From the NCBI GenBank assembly GCA_037439425.1, contig JBBIWA010000009.1:1-64000 (forward strand): a stretch of 64,000 bases of DNA. The letters are read 5' to 3'. Below, in pieces: positions 54,045 through 63,696 of the stretch. Positions within the stretch are counted from its first letter, which is position 1, and every line of letters begins with the position of its first letter. Origin of the DNA: JBBIWA01 sp037439425 (GTDB lineage: Bacteria; Acidobacteriota; Blastocatellia; RBC074). The notes under the pieces are model-generated. The model did not search any database. It had not been told where the DNA came from and saw only the letters and a list, made by a program, of their open reading frames with translations. The position numbers and the translations under genes are program-made.

Positions 54045-55538
54045 CTAGCCGACCAGGAACTTCAACGTAGTCTCGCCCAATCTAACCTCATCACCGTTGA
54101 CTAGTACATGAGGTTCCTTAGGTTTGAGACGGAGCTGACCGTTGATAAATGTACCATTGGCGCTGCCCAGGTCTTCGATGAAGAATTGGTCTCCCAGTGC
54201 CATGATTTTGGCATGGCGACGCGAGACGCGGGCGGCCGGGTCGTACTTTGACAGATCTACTTCCGGGTGAATCCCACGATTGGGATCCAGTCGCCCGATC
54301 AGATTTTCACCTTCGGGATTGAGCATAAACTGGGCTGACATCTCTTGTGTGCCCAAGACAACCAGCTTGGCCGTGATCCGTTGAGTGCCCGGCTGGCGCT
54401 GTCCGCAAAAGGCGCAAAAGATATCCCCTGGCGCTAGCTCCTGACTACAGTTGAAACAGGACCTGGGCCCTGTCTCCCCCACAGGCGGAAGGCCAATGCT
54501 CGTCTCCCGGCCCACAGCTTCGCCGCGCCCACCAGCCTTCAGCTCAGCTAGATGCTCTTCAAGCTCTTGACCGAAGGCGCGCGCTGAAGGGAAGCGGTTT
54601 TCTGCTTTGTATTCGACCGCACGACAGATCATCTGCTCCATCCGCGGGGTGATCTGCGGATTGATCTGGCGCGGTTTCGGATTCTTGGTAAAGTCGAAGA
54701 TCAACAGCGGATTGTCCTGCGGATCGCGGCCCGTCAGCAGGTGAAACATAGTGGCTCCGAGGCTATAGATGTCCGAGCGCGGTTCGACACTGCCGGCAAA
54801 CAGCTCTGGCGGCGCATACCCCATCGTGCCAATGGCAGTCACTCCTTTTTGGGTCGGCGCGACAAAGCGCGCGATGCCGAAATCCACAAGCATAATGCGC
54901 TGGGTACGCGAATCTATCATGAGGTTGGCCGGTTTCAGATCGCGATAGATGATCGGCGGCGTCTGCGAGTGAATATAATCGAGCACATCGCAGATCTGAA
55001 TCGCCCACTGTGTGACCAGCAACTCGTCCACCTTGCCCCCGAGGGCGCGCTGGCGCGCAGCCAGATCGCCGCCATCAATGAACTTCATCACCAGGTAGTA
55101 GCGGCCCCGCGTCGGGTCGAAGAAATAGTCATAGATGGTGGGAATGGAGGGATGTTCGAGCCGGGCCAGCAGCTCCGACTCGCGCTTGAAGTCCTCGATG
55201 GCTTTGGCGCGCGCTGCTTCATCGGCAAACATCTCGATCATCTCTTTGACCGCGACCTTGCGGTTGGCCAGATTCTGGTCCTCAGCCTGATAGACTGAAC
55301 CCATCCCGCCGCCGCCGATGCGCTTGATGATCTTGTAACGGTCAGCAAGCAAAGTGCCGGTTGTGAGTTGAAGCCCTGTTGGAGAATTGCCGGATCCAGC
55401 CATACTGATATGAGAAGTTCTCGGCGGCGAGGCCGGTTGACTAGGTTGAGTGATTGGCAGCTCCTGCCACGCACCGCACTCCCCACAGTACGGGTCACCA
55501 GCGGTGGTGGGCGATCCGCATTCGGGACAAAATGGCAT
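54045..55538 (-). CDS. Serine/threonine protein kinase with zinc ribbons and FHA domain
   Basis: A 497-aa kinase. A zinc ribbon opens it (CPECG and CGECG). The kinase domain runs from about 60 to 320: RIGGGGMGSVYQAED (P-loop), VAVKEM (Lys), IIYRDLKPANLM (catalytic loop, Tyr in place of His), VDFGIARF and GYAPPE. A second ribbon (CFNCSQELAPGDIFCAFCG) leads to a C-terminal FHA domain (GRLDPNRG, VSRRHAKI, DLGSANGTFING). It has no membrane helix and is probably cytoplasmic. The FHA should read phosphothreonine, possibly its own or that of the neighbour. ATG 55538 was chosen over a TTG. Confidence 0.9.
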   Translation of the reverse strand: MPFCPECGSPTTAGDPYCGECGAWQELPITQPSQPASPPRTSHISMAGSGNSPTGLQLTTGTLLADRYKIIKRIGGGGMGSVYQAEDQNLANRKVAVKEMIEMFADEAARAKAIEDFKRESELLARLEHPSIPTIYDYFFDPTRGRYYLVMKFIDGGDLAARQRALGGKVDELLVTQWAIQICDVLDYIHSQTPPIIYRDLKPANLMIDSRTQRIMLVDFGIARFVAPTQKGVTAIGTMGYAPPELFAGSVEPRSDIYSLGATMFHLLTGRDPQDNPLLIFDFTKNPKPRQINPQITPRMEQMICRAVEYKAENRFPSARAFGQELEEHLAELKAGGRGEAVGRETSIGLPPVGETGPRSCFNCSQELAPGDIFCAFCGQRQPGTQRITAKLVVLGTQEMSAQFMLNPEGENLIGRLDPNRGIHPEVDLSKYDPAARVSRRHAKIMALGDQFFIEDLGSANGTFINGQLRLKPKEPHVLVNGDEVRLGETTLKFLVG

Positions 55539-55615
55539 AGCAGACAACTAGGGTCGAGTGATCTGCTGCAGCCGGTATGCACTTACCCACTCAAAGCCCT
55601 GGCTTTGACCGAAAG

Positions 55616-56257
55616 TCAATTGACAATAAACTTCAGAAACGTCTTGCCGACGATGATTTCGTCGCCGTGATTGAGTGGGTGCTTATTACCGGGCAACAGG
55701 CGTCGCCCGCGATTGATGAAAGTACCGTTAGTGCTGCCCAGATCTTCAATCAGATACTGATTGTTCTGATAAATGATGCGGGCATGCCGGCGCGACACCT
55801 TGGCTTCAGTATCATCCTGATCCAGGTCGACATCGGGAAAGATCCCGCCATCAGCATCCCAGCGCCCGATCATCGACTCAGGGCCGACAAGCGGAAACTC
55901 TTTCCCCACCCGGCCACCGCGCTGGATCACCAGCTTGGCATGGGCTGCTGCGGGCTGCTTTTCACCACCCCCACTGCGCAACGCACTGGTCTGCTGGTGA
56001 AAAGCCACCGTCTGGTTATTGGCCTTGCGACTTGCCTCGCCAGGTGGAGAAGAGACCGCTGGCGGGCGCACTGGCGGGGGCGGCGGAGTGTAAGGTGTCG
56101 CCGGTTTGGGCGCCATACTCTCGTGCGTGAACGTGGGTGGCGGCGGCACGTAATTTGGAGTCCGAGCAGCAGCAACCGGATTCAGTTTGGTTCCGCATTC
56201 ATCACAGAATTCGGAGCCATCGAGATTGTCTGTGCCGCAATTATGGCAATGGATCAT
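55616..56257 (-). CDS. Zinc-ribbon and FHA-domain protein
   Basis: A 213-aa relative of the kinase's ends. A zinc ribbon (CHNCG and CDECG) and a Pro-rich linker precede an FHA domain (about 110-213) with GRWDADGGIFPDVDL, VSRRHARIIY and DLGSTNGTFINRGRR. The conserved FHA Arg, Ser and His are present, so phosphothreonine binding is likely. It lies upstream of the kinase gene on the same strand, 77 bases apart, so co-transcription and kinase-adaptor work are probable. Start ATG is 56257, with a possible TTG at 56269. Confidence 0.85.
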   Translation of the reverse strand: MIHCHNCGTDNLDGSEFCDECGTKLNPVAAARTPNYVPPPPTFTHESMAPKPATPYTPPPPPVRPPAVSSPPGEASRKANNQTVAFHQQTSALRSGGGEKQPAAAHAKLVIQRGGRVGKEFPLVGPESMIGRWDADGGIFPDVDLDQDDTEAKVSRRHARIIYQNNQYLIEDLGSTNGTFINRGRRLLPGNKHPLNHGDEIIVGKTFLKFIVN

Positions 56258-56717
56258 AAGCTGTTCCAAGCCTCCGCTTGAGTCTAACTTTGAGGCTGAC
56301 CTTCAGCTCGCAGCCGCCAGGCAGGTTGGCCCCAGGTTGGGATTGTGCAATCAGACCTCCTGATCTGGCTGCTAATGGCTCAAGGTTTCGCCATGGTCTT
56401 ACTCCTCTCCGAGAAAAGCCCGTCTGCCTTGGTCTGCCACTTAAGCTGACTGCTTGGGCTGGTGCGGGCTATCGGAGCGATGGCTTATTCTACACCGATT
56501 TGCCTGCTTGCGCTAGCTGTGTTTGCGAGATCGGAAATGAGGCAGCGGGTGATGAAGTCCTCGCCCTCAGAGCCGAAAAGAGCCGGCTTCTCCCCTTCGC
56601 TTCCAGCTCTCTTAGCCCTCTGCTCCTGGCTCCGGGGCAATCACGTTGCACAAGATCGTTTGATTCTGTTACTATCGAGGTGTTTGGCCTGCCGTCTTGG
56701 GCAGTGTCAGAGGTTGC
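56258..56717. other. 460-bp divergent intergenic region
   Basis: Divergent starts of the FHA gene and the pseudopilin-like gene bound this gap. A frame of 147 codons from 56278 has no family match and poor coding quality. Promoters for both directions must lie here; no clear element is seen. Confidence 0.4.
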
Positions 56718-57332
56718 ATGATTGGGCAAACGTTCTCCATCATTCGACTTGGTGCTGCCGCGTTAGTGGCGAGCGCACTACTGCTTGCTCAGACCGATAG
56801 TGTGCCCGAGGCGCAGCGAGCGCGAGAGTTGATCCGGCATTTGGGCGGCGCGGAGCTGGAAAAGGAGCGAGTGCGCATCAAAAGCGTGAGCTCGGGCATT
56901 GGCGGAGATGCAATTGTCGAGGCGCAGCTCTTAATGGCCTTTCGCTTCAAGCGAGACAAAGATGGGTGGCGCGTGGCAGAGATCCGTCTTGGAGATAGGC
57001 AATGGGAAGACCTCGAGTTGATCACTGAAGCAGTGAAGCGCGAAAAGATCAGACGGACCGTAGCGCTGATTGAACAGCTGGCACGCTCCTTAGAAACTTT
57101 TCGCCGCCAGCAAGGCAGATATGTTGAAAGCGAAGAGATAGCCGATTTGCTCGACCATCTCTCGCCACGCTACACAGGGCTGCCGCAGCGGTTTGATTTG
57201 TGGGGCACGCCGCTCATCTACAGAGGGACGGCTTCCGAGTATCGGCTGCTTTCGGCCGGACCGGATCGGAAGTGGCAGACGAAGGATGATCTGGTGCTGG
57301 AAAATGGGCAGTGGCGGCAGCTTCCAAACTAG
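56718..57332 (+). CDS. Secreted protein with GspG-like C-terminal part
   Basis: A 204-aa protein with a hydrophobic start (LGAAALVASALLLAQ). The C-terminal part reads FDLWGTPLIYRGTASEYRL, LLSAGPDRKWQTKDDL, similar to the calcium-binding end of type II secretion major pseudopilins (WGxPY, SxGPDG..TDDD). The N-terminal pilin helix with G/FTxxE is missing, so it is not a regular pseudopilin. It is followed by a membrane protein and a TPR protein in the same direction. Function uncertain. Confidence 0.65.
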   Translation: MIGQTFSIIRLGAAALVASALLLAQTDSVPEAQRARELIRHLGGAELEKERVRIKSVSSGIGGDAIVEAQLLMAFRFKRDKDGWRVAEIRLGDRQWEDLELITEAVKREKIRRTVALIEQLARSLETFRRQQGRYVESEEIADLLDHLSPRYTGLPQRFDLWGTPLIYRGTASEYRLLSAGPDRKWQTKDDLVLENGQWRQLPN

Positions 57333-57350
57333 ACCGGGTAAGAAACTGGC

Positions 57351-57863
57351 ATGGAGTATATCTCGAGCGCAGATCAGCATCAGCTCAGCGAGCATTTCCG
57401 CAAGATCAAGCTAGTAGTGCTGGTACTGGCAGCGAGCCTACCTATCTATATCGTGATTGGCTACCTTTTAGCCTCATCACGGCAAAGAATAGAGCCCCTC
57501 AGTTGGGGTCGAGGGGTTTATCTGGCTGCTATCGTAATCGGGTTGGGCGCGGTAACGGTGAGGCGCTTCCTGCATTGGCGGCTGCGGTCGAGTACAGTAG
57601 CCCAGCGAGTGATCGCTGACACTCTGAGCCAGCTTGGGATAGTCTCAATCATCGGCGCCGCGCTTGGGGAAGCCATCAGCATCCTGGGCTTGATCGCTTG
57701 CTTGCTGACGGGCGATTTCGAATACAGCTGGCGACTGGGGGTTATTGGTCTGATGCTGGTTGCTTATAGTTTTCCACGGCGCCGAGAATGGGAACGTATC
57801 GTAGTGGCGACCAAAGCCGCAACTAGCAGTCAAGGGGTCAGTAGCCCGCCGCCGCGAGTGTGA
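57351..57863 (+). CDS. Hypothetical membrane protein
   Basis: A 170-aa protein with four predicted membrane helices (VVLVLAASLPIYIVIGYLLA, VYLAAIVIGLGAV, IVSIIGAALGEAISILGLIA, LGVIGLMLVAYSF). No family is recognised. It starts 18 bases after the pseudopilin-like gene and ends 10 bases before the TPR gene, so it is probably part of one operon. Confidence 0.72.
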   Translation: MEYISSADQHQLSEHFRKIKLVVLVLAASLPIYIVIGYLLASSRQRIEPLSWGRGVYLAAIVIGLGAVTVRRFLHWRLRSSTVAQRVIADTLSQLGIVSIIGAALGEAISILGLIACLLTGDFEYSWRLGVIGLMLVAYSFPRRREWERIVVATKAATSSQGVSSPPPRV

Positions 57864-57873
57864 GCTGAAGAAT

Positions 57874-59949
57874 ATGAGCTTGATCAGTAGGATGTTGAGA
57901 TGGGTGAGAACCGGTGGTTGGCTCTTTTTGCTGAGCCTGGCACCGTGTGCAGAAAGCAGTGGACCGATAGGCGCTTGGCGCACCTTCGCGCTTACGCCTC
58001 CTATCCAGGGGCAGTCCTCCCAGCCGGAAGAGAACGCCCGCTTGAAGGCCTATTTGCGTTTTATTGAAGGTCGCCAGTTGCGCGCAAGCGGGAAGCTCAA
58101 AGAAGCGATTGAAGCTTATCAGGAGGTGATTCGGCTCGATCCCCTAGCAGCCGAGCCTCACGTCGAGCTGGGTGAGATCTATTTCTTCCATTTGTCGCGC
58201 CGTGAAGAAGCTGAAGCTGCGGCCGAACGGGCTGTGCGCCTTGCCCCTCAGAGTCTGAGCGCCCATCTGTTGTTAGCGCGTCTATATCTCTTCGATGTGT
58301 ACCGGGGAAGAAATCCCGAAGCGGCCAAAATCGAGCGCGCCATTAGCGCCTATGAAGCGGTCACGCAGCTGGATGCGCATTCAGCCGAAGCCTGGGCCTT
58401 CCTCGCAGAGTTATATCAGGCCAGAAATGAGACAGCGCGACAGATTGAGGCACTGGAGAAATGGCTTTCAGCGCCGCCCTCGACTGAACCTCAGTTCTAT
58501 CGGGCGTTGACAGGCAACGATCTGTCACCTGATCAAGCCTTTTATCAGCTCTCACAAGCCTATTGGCGCCAGGGCAAGGCGCCGAAGGCAATTGAGATGG
58601 CACGACGCGCCTGCGAGCTGGAGCCGGAATCGAACCTCTATGCGCGCCATTTGCTCAGCCTGCTGCGCGCTGCCACCACTATTGAAGAGGAGCTGACCAC
58701 CCTCGAGCAACTTCTCAAGACAGTAACCAGTCCGACGCTGCAGATCGGCTATGGCGCAGCGCTTCTTCGCGCTGGTCGCTATCAGGAAGCGGTCGCAGCC
58801 TTGCGCGCTTACTTAAAGCAGGATCCCACCAATATCAACGCTCTGGGATTGCTGGCAGCGGCCGAGCGCCGTTCCAATCAGCGTCTGGCAGCCGTGGAGA
58901 CGCTCAAGGAAGCAATTGCCAGCAGCGAGGCCAATGTTCGCCTCCGCCTCATGTTGGATCTGGCCGAGACCTATGAAGAGTTAGGCTATAGCGACTTGAG
59001 CATTGCGCAGTACGAAGAGATTTTGGAAGCTCTCCTCAACAAAAAGCGACCACAGCAGAGCGCCGAGCTGGCGGCTAACGTGGTCTCTCGCCTGGTGCGC
59101 AGCTACCGGCGCGATGGTTATCAACAGAAGATCCAGCCCCTTCTACAGCGGGCGCAACAACTGCTGGGAGACAACAATCCGCTCTTCGAGAGCTTGAAGA
59201 TCGAATCGTTGCGCGAGCAAGGCGAGCGCCTGAAGGCGCTGGAAGTGGCGCGGGCAGCAGCTTTGCGCTGGCCGCAAGAACAATCCTTCAAACTCACCGC
59301 AGCCATCGTGCTGGGTGAGATGCAGCGCTATCAAGAAAGCATCGACTTGCTGCGCAGCCTGCTCAAAGGGATGGCTGAAGGGGCCGCGGCCGATGCCTAT
59401 GTGTATCTGGTTTTGAGCAGCATTCAGATGCAGGGTGGGCAGCTGCAGGAGGCCGAAGCTTCAATTCGGAAAGCCCTGCAGCTCAACCCGAATGATAGTA
59501 ATTTGCTGATCCAGCTCAGCTTTGTGCAGGATCGGGCTGGCCAGTATCAAGCCTCAGAACAGACTCTGCGCAGGCTGATCGAGCGCGAACCGGACAATGC
59601 GACTGCCCTCAATAACCTGGGTTACTTCCTCCTTGAGCGGGGTGAGCGATTAGATGAAGCCCGCGCCCTGATTGAAAGAGCGGTCAGTATCGAGCCGACC
59701 AATGGAAGTTTTCTTGACAGTTTAGGCTGGGCGCATTATAAATTAGGCCGGCTTGAAGAGGCGCGTAAGTATCTGGAGAAAGCTATCCGCTATGAGCGCC
59801 ATAATCCCACGATATACGAGCACCTGGGTGATGTGCTGCGTGATCTAGGGCGCCTCCAGGAGGCACGGCAACTGTGGGAGAAAGCTTTAGAATTTTCGGT
59901 CGGCACCGACGAGACTGCGCGTCTCAAAGATAAACTGAAGAAAAACTGA
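57874..59949 (+). CDS. TPR repeat protein
   Basis: A 691-aa protein with a signal-like N-terminus (GGWLFLLSLAPCAES) and at least ten tetratricopeptide repeats along its length. Examples are KLKEAIEAYQEVIRLDPLA near residue 75 and RLEEARKYLEKAIRYE near residue 630. TPR domains bind partner proteins; in acidobacteria such lipoprotein-like TPR proteins often sit in envelope assembly roles. The last three repeats contain the consensus LNNLGYFLLERG. The partner is unknown; the upstream membrane protein is one candidate. Confidence 0.85.
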   Translation: MSLISRMLRWVRTGGWLFLLSLAPCAESSGPIGAWRTFALTPPIQGQSSQPEENARLKAYLRFIEGRQLRASGKLKEAIEAYQEVIRLDPLAAEPHVELGEIYFFHLSRREEAEAAAERAVRLAPQSLSAHLLLARLYLFDVYRGRNPEAAKIERAISAYEAVTQLDAHSAEAWAFLAELYQARNETARQIEALEKWLSAPPSTEPQFYRALTGNDLSPDQAFYQLSQAYWRQGKAPKAIEMARRACELEPESNLYARHLLSLLRAATTIEEELTTLEQLLKTVTSPTLQIGYGAALLRAGRYQEAVAALRAYLKQDPTNINALGLLAAAERRSNQRLAAVETLKEAIASSEANVRLRLMLDLAETYEELGYSDLSIAQYEEILEALLNKKRPQQSAELAANVVSRLVRSYRRDGYQQKIQPLLQRAQQLLGDNNPLFESLKIESLREQGERLKALEVARAAALRWPQEQSFKLTAAIVLGEMQRYQESIDLLRSLLKGMAEGAAADAYVYLVLSSIQMQGGQLQEAEASIRKALQLNPNDSNLLIQLSFVQDRAGQYQASEQTLRRLIEREPDNATALNNLGYFLLERGERLDEARALIERAVSIEPTNGSFLDSLGWAHYKLGRLEEARKYLEKAIRYERHNPTIYEHLGDVLRDLGRLQEARQLWEKALEFSVGTDETARLKDKLKKN

Positions 59950-60310
59950 AGTAACTGGCAAAGGAGCGGTCACTTACCGGCAGCCGGAAAGCAGCTGAAA
60001 ACTAAAAGCTAATTGCTGGAAGTGGCCATTGGGAAGCAGTTGAGTTTCACCTGAAGCGAGCTTTTAGCGGTCAAGCTCGCTGATGCCGGACCTATCCACA
60101 ACCCGTCGTCAAAAACATCTTCCAGCAAGTAAAGCGAGGAGAGTTTGCGCTGTGCTTGAGATGTTTGATTTGCCTGCGAGGAAAGGATAGTTCCGGGTCT
60201 TTACCTGACGGCGTCAAGCCGTAGTTATCCTCTTCAAAAGATTCGATCATCTGCGCAGTGGGAGTTTCAGTGTGCCCCGGACTGGCTTGCCACCGATCAA
60301 GGGGATTTCT
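59950..60310. other. 361-bp gap without a supported gene
   Basis: A GCGAGCTTTTAGCGGTCAAGCTCGC stem-like motif lies near 60056-60080, a possible terminator of the TPR operon though without a T tract. Nothing else is recognised. Confidence 0.35.
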
Positions 60311-60841
60311 ATGTCTCGTTGCTCCAGTCTGGCCTTTCTGCTCATCTGGTTTAGTTTCCCCGGAATTGGACTGAGCACCCTAGAAGTTAAGGCGCCCAAG
60401 CCAGCTCAGTTGAATGCCAGCGAATTGGAAGATCGCGCCTTTATGGCTATCAACCATCTGCGTCAATCATATGGGCTAGCGCCGCTGCAGCGCGCCAGTG
60501 ATCTCAATGAAGTGGCGCGCGCGCATAGCCGCGATATGATGAGACGCCGCTACTTTTCGCATACCAGCCCAGAAGGTGATGATCTGCGCGGTCGCTTCGC
60601 TCGCAATGGTATTACTCAGTGGCGCTATATCGCCGAGAACCTCGCCTATAATCTCGGCTACGCAGACCCAGCTAAGACGGCGGTCGAAGGCTGGATGAAG
60701 AGTCCCGCTCACCGCCAGAATATTCTCAACAAACGGCTCACTGAAAGCGGCATTGGCGTGGCAATTGACGAGATGGGGCGAACCTACTTTACTCAAGTCT
60801 TCGCCACACGCGACTCGCGCCTGATGGCTCGTGTCTGGTAA
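60311..60841 (+). CDS. CAP/SCP family secreted protein
   Basis: A 176-aa protein with signal peptide (LAFLLIWFSFPGIGLS) and a CAP domain of the bacterial YkwD type. Marks are AINHLRQSYGLAPLQ, NEVARAHSRDMMRRRYFSH (first His), IAENLAYN, and AVEGWMKSPAHRQNIL (second His). CAP proteins act outside the cell, in binding lipids or sterols or in defence-like roles; here the function is unknown. AAGGGG lies upstream of the ATG at 60311. Confidence 0.87.
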   Translation: MSRCSSLAFLLIWFSFPGIGLSTLEVKAPKPAQLNASELEDRAFMAINHLRQSYGLAPLQRASDLNEVARAHSRDMMRRRYFSHTSPEGDDLRGRFARNGITQWRYIAENLAYNLGYADPAKTAVEGWMKSPAHRQNILNKRLTESGIGVAIDEMGRTYFTQVFATRDSRLMARVW

Positions 60842-60907
60842 GGTTTGGGGTTTTGAATTTGGAATTTTGAGGGTAAAGTAGCAGCTTGAGATTCCGAATT
60901 CAAAACC

Positions 60908-61816
60908 ATGATGCTTAAACTGCCTTCATTTGCCAAGATCAATTGGACGCTGGAAATCCTGGGGCGGCGTCCAGATGGCTACCATGAGCTGCGCACGCTT
61001 TTGCAAACCGTCAGCCTGTGCGACGAGTTGCGCTTTACGCTGACTGAGGGGGCGATCGAGCTTGTTTGCGACCGGCCTGAGGTCCCTTGTGATCAGACCA
61101 ACCTCATTCACCGCGCTGCCACGCTGGTTCGGGAGTTAACTGGTAGCCCATACGGTGTCCGCGTCGAGCTCACCAAACGCATTCCGCTGGCTGCCGGACT
61201 TGGCGGTGGCAGTAGCAATGCTGCGGTCACATTGCTAGCACTACCCCGACTCTGGAAGGTACCTCTCTCACTCAGAGAACTCTTCTCTCTGGCCGCTAGA
61301 CTAGGTGCAGATGTTCCTTGCTTCCTGCTAGGCGGAAGCTGCCTGGGCATCGGACGGGGAGAGGAGGTCTACCCGCTGGCCGATATTCAGGCCGAGCACC
61401 TACTCTTAGTCAATGCTGGGCTGGCCATCCCGACGCAAGAGGTTTATGCCAGTTTGCCGCCCGAGTTGACAAACCCGCCTCCCATCGCTATGATGCCTTT
61501 TACCTTGGAGGCTGCCTACATTTGCGCCTCGCATCAGAGCGGGCCACCGCCACGATTACTGAACGATCTGGAACGCCCTTTGCTCGCTCGCTACCCCTTA
61601 CTCCGGGAGCTCAAACAGCGACTCACACGAGCGGGTGCCCGTGCGGCCTTGATGTCTGGTAGTGGCGCAACAATTTTTGGGGTCTTTGACAGTCAGGCGA
61701 CATGTTCTGCCGCCCGGCAAGAGATGAGTCAAGCTGGCTGGTGGTGCGCCGAGGTGCGGACGGTAGGTCGAACTGAGTATCAGTCTGTGATGAACCCACA
61801 GTGGGTTCTCCGATGA
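60908..61816 (+). CDS. ispE: 4-diphosphocytidyl-2-C-methyl-D-erythritol kinase
   Basis: Phosphorylates the 2-hydroxyl of CDP-methylerythritol in the MEP route to isoprenoids, in the cytoplasm. A GHMP kinase of 302 aa: FAKINWTLEILGRRPDGYHEL (catalytic Lys) opens it, IPLAAGLGGGSSNAAVTL binds ATP, and MSGSGATIFGVF is motif 3. There are two adjacent ATGs at 60908 and 60911. An AATTTGGAATTTTGAGG repeat of the type seen at 1019 lies upstream. Confidence 0.95.
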   Translation: MMLKLPSFAKINWTLEILGRRPDGYHELRTLLQTVSLCDELRFTLTEGAIELVCDRPEVPCDQTNLIHRAATLVRELTGSPYGVRVELTKRIPLAAGLGGGSSNAAVTLLALPRLWKVPLSLRELFSLAARLGADVPCFLLGGSCLGIGRGEEVYPLADIQAEHLLLVNAGLAIPTQEVYASLPPELTNPPPIAMMPFTLEAAYICASHQSGPPPRLLNDLERPLLARYPLLRELKQRLTRAGARAALMSGSGATIFGVFDSQATCSAARQEMSQAGWWCAEVRTVGRTEYQSVMNPQWVLR

Positions 61817-61857
61817 AGATGAAGAGGAGACGGCAAAGGTAAAGTAAAAAAGAGACA

Positions 61858-61933
<76 letters not shown>

Positions 61934-61991
61934 TTTTTTTGTTCCAGCAGAGCGAAAGCTCTCGTCGGCTTTGTGGTCTCGGGGATTAAAC

Positions 61992-62939
61992 GTGAATCGG
62001 TTACAGATATTCTCTGGCAACGCTAATCGTCCCTTGGCTGAGGAGATCTGCCAGTATCTGGGAATTGAGCTGGGTAATTGCAATACTACGCGCTTCCCTG
62101 ATGGGGAATTCAACTTCCAGATTCTGGAAAATGTGCGCGGCGGTGATGTCTTCATCGTGCAGCCCACCTGCCCACCTGTGGATGCAAACCTGATGGAGCT
62201 GCTCATTATGCTGGATGCGTGCCGGCGCTCTTCGGCCGATCGGATCACCGCGGTGATTCCCTACTACGGATATGCGCGCAGCGATAAGAAAGACAAACCG
62301 CGCATCCCGATCTCGGCCAAACTGGTGGCCAATTTGATTATGACTGCCGGCGCAGATCGGGTGCTGACGGTGGACCTGCACGCGCCCCAGATCCAGGGAT
62401 TTTTTGACATTCCAGTTGACCACCTCTTTGCCGCGCCAGTGATGATTGACTACTTCACGCGCCATCCGCTGGAGAGCCTGGTGGTGGTCTCTCCAGATCC
62501 GGGTGGAGCCGAGCGCGCCCGCGCTTATGCGAAACGGCTCAATGCCGAGTTTGCCATTGTGGATAAGCGGCGTGATAAATCCACTCCCGGCCACGCAGAG
62601 GCCGAAGTGATGAACATCGTCGGCCAGGTTAAGGGGCGCAATTGTCTGATTGTGGACGATATGGTAGATACGGCCGGAACGCTGACGAAAGTGGCTGAGG
62701 CGCTGGCAGCCGAAGGTGCCGCGCAGATCTATACCAGTTGTGTGCACGCCATCCTCTCTGGCGATGCTATCGAGCGGATCGAGCGGTCGCCCTTGAAGAA
62801 AGTGATCGTGACCAACACCGTGCCAGCCCCGCGAGCGGCAGCCTCAGAACTCTTCGAGTGCTTGAGTATCGCCCCGCTGCTGGCCGAGGCGATCAAATCT
62901 ATTCACGACGAGACCTCGGTGAGTCGCCTATTCATCTGA
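61992..62939 (+). CDS. prs: Ribose-phosphate pyrophosphokinase
   Basis: Makes PRPP from ribose 5-phosphate and ATP for nucleotide, His, Trp and NAD synthesis. Marks are FSGNANRPLAEEI, RFPDGEFNFQI, IPYYGYARSDKK, VSPDPGGAERARAYAKRL and the PRPP loop LIVDDMVDTAGTL. With the GTG at 61992 (GGGG upstream) it has 315 aa, the family length. A frame open to 61902 would run into the tRNA and is rejected. Confidence 0.95.
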   Translation: MNRLQIFSGNANRPLAEEICQYLGIELGNCNTTRFPDGEFNFQILENVRGGDVFIVQPTCPPVDANLMELLIMLDACRRSSADRITAVIPYYGYARSDKKDKPRIPISAKLVANLIMTAGADRVLTVDLHAPQIQGFFDIPVDHLFAAPVMIDYFTRHPLESLVVVSPDPGGAERARAYAKRLNAEFAIVDKRRDKSTPGHAEAEVMNIVGQVKGRNCLIVDDMVDTAGTLTKVAEALAAEGAAQIYTSCVHAILSGDAIERIERSPLKKVIVTNTVPAPRAAASELFECLSIAPLLAEAIKSIHDETSVSRLFI

Positions 62940-62991
62940 GTTGCAGGGCCGAGGACTTTCGACTTTAAGTTGTTTCGAGGGAGTTATTATT

Positions 62992-63651
62992 ATGGGTTTC
63001 GACACAAACGTTTCTTTAACAGCCAGCCCGCGCACCGAGCGCGGCTCGAACGCTGCGCGCCGTTTGCGCCGCAAGGGCCTGATTCCAGTAACTGTCTATG
63101 GTCACGGCGAGGCAGAAGCAGGCGTGGTGGCCAAAGGCGAGCTGGCCGCGATGGTGCGTGCGCACGGGCGCAATACGATCTTTAATCTGAATTTCAATGG
63201 TACTGCGTCGCCGGCTAAGATCGCGGAGCTGCAGTTCGATCCGGTCAAAGGGGCGTTGCTGCACGCCGATTTCATGCGCATCTCGCTCACGGAGAAGACC
63301 GAGTTCAGTGTGCCTATCGAGATCGTCGGCGAGGCGGCGGGAGTGCGCCACTTCGGCGGCGTGCTGGATCTGCCTACCCACGAAATTGAGATCCGCTGTC
63401 TTCCCGGTGACCTGCCGGAAAGCATCAAGGTGGATGTCACCGAACTCGGCATCGGAGGTCGGATCCGCGTACAAGACATTCAGCTAGACCGGGAGAAGAT
63501 CGAGATTCTCACCGACCCTGAAGTCATCATCGCGACAGTCGTGCCGCCGCGCGTCGAAGAAGCCCCCTCAGTCACAGTAGCGGCTGAAGGTGAAGTGGCC
63601 GAACCTGAAGTGATTAAGAAAGGCAAAGCCGAAACAGAGGAGGAGGAGTGA
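62992..63651 (+). CDS. rplY: 50S ribosomal protein L25/general stress protein Ctc
   Basis: Binds 5S rRNA in the large ribosomal subunit. The 219-aa long (Ctc) type has an N-terminal L25 domain (ARRLRRKGLIPVTVYGHG) and a C-terminal TL5-like beta domain (VPIEIVGEAAGVRHFGGVLD), with an acidic tail (KAETEEEE). GAGGGAG lies 8-9 bases before the ATG at 62992. A longer frame from 62941 is not used. Confidence 0.95.
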   Translation: MGFDTNVSLTASPRTERGSNAARRLRRKGLIPVTVYGHGEAEAGVVAKGELAAMVRAHGRNTIFNLNFNGTASPAKIAELQFDPVKGALLHADFMRISLTEKTEFSVPIEIVGEAAGVRHFGGVLDLPTHEIEIRCLPGDLPESIKVDVTELGIGGRIRVQDIQLDREKIEILTDPEVIIATVVPPRVEEAPSVTVAAEGEVAEPEVIKKGKAETEEEE

Positions 63652-63656
63652 TGAGC

Positions 63657-63689
63657 GATGAGTGAAGGGGGATAAGCTTTTCACTCATC
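63657..63689 (+). other. Hairpin between rplY and pth
   Basis: GATGAGTGAA pairs perfectly with TTCACTCATC over a 13-base loop directly after the rplY stop. No T tract follows, so it may moderate rather than end transcription into pth. Confidence 0.55.
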
Positions 63690-63696
63690 ACCTACT

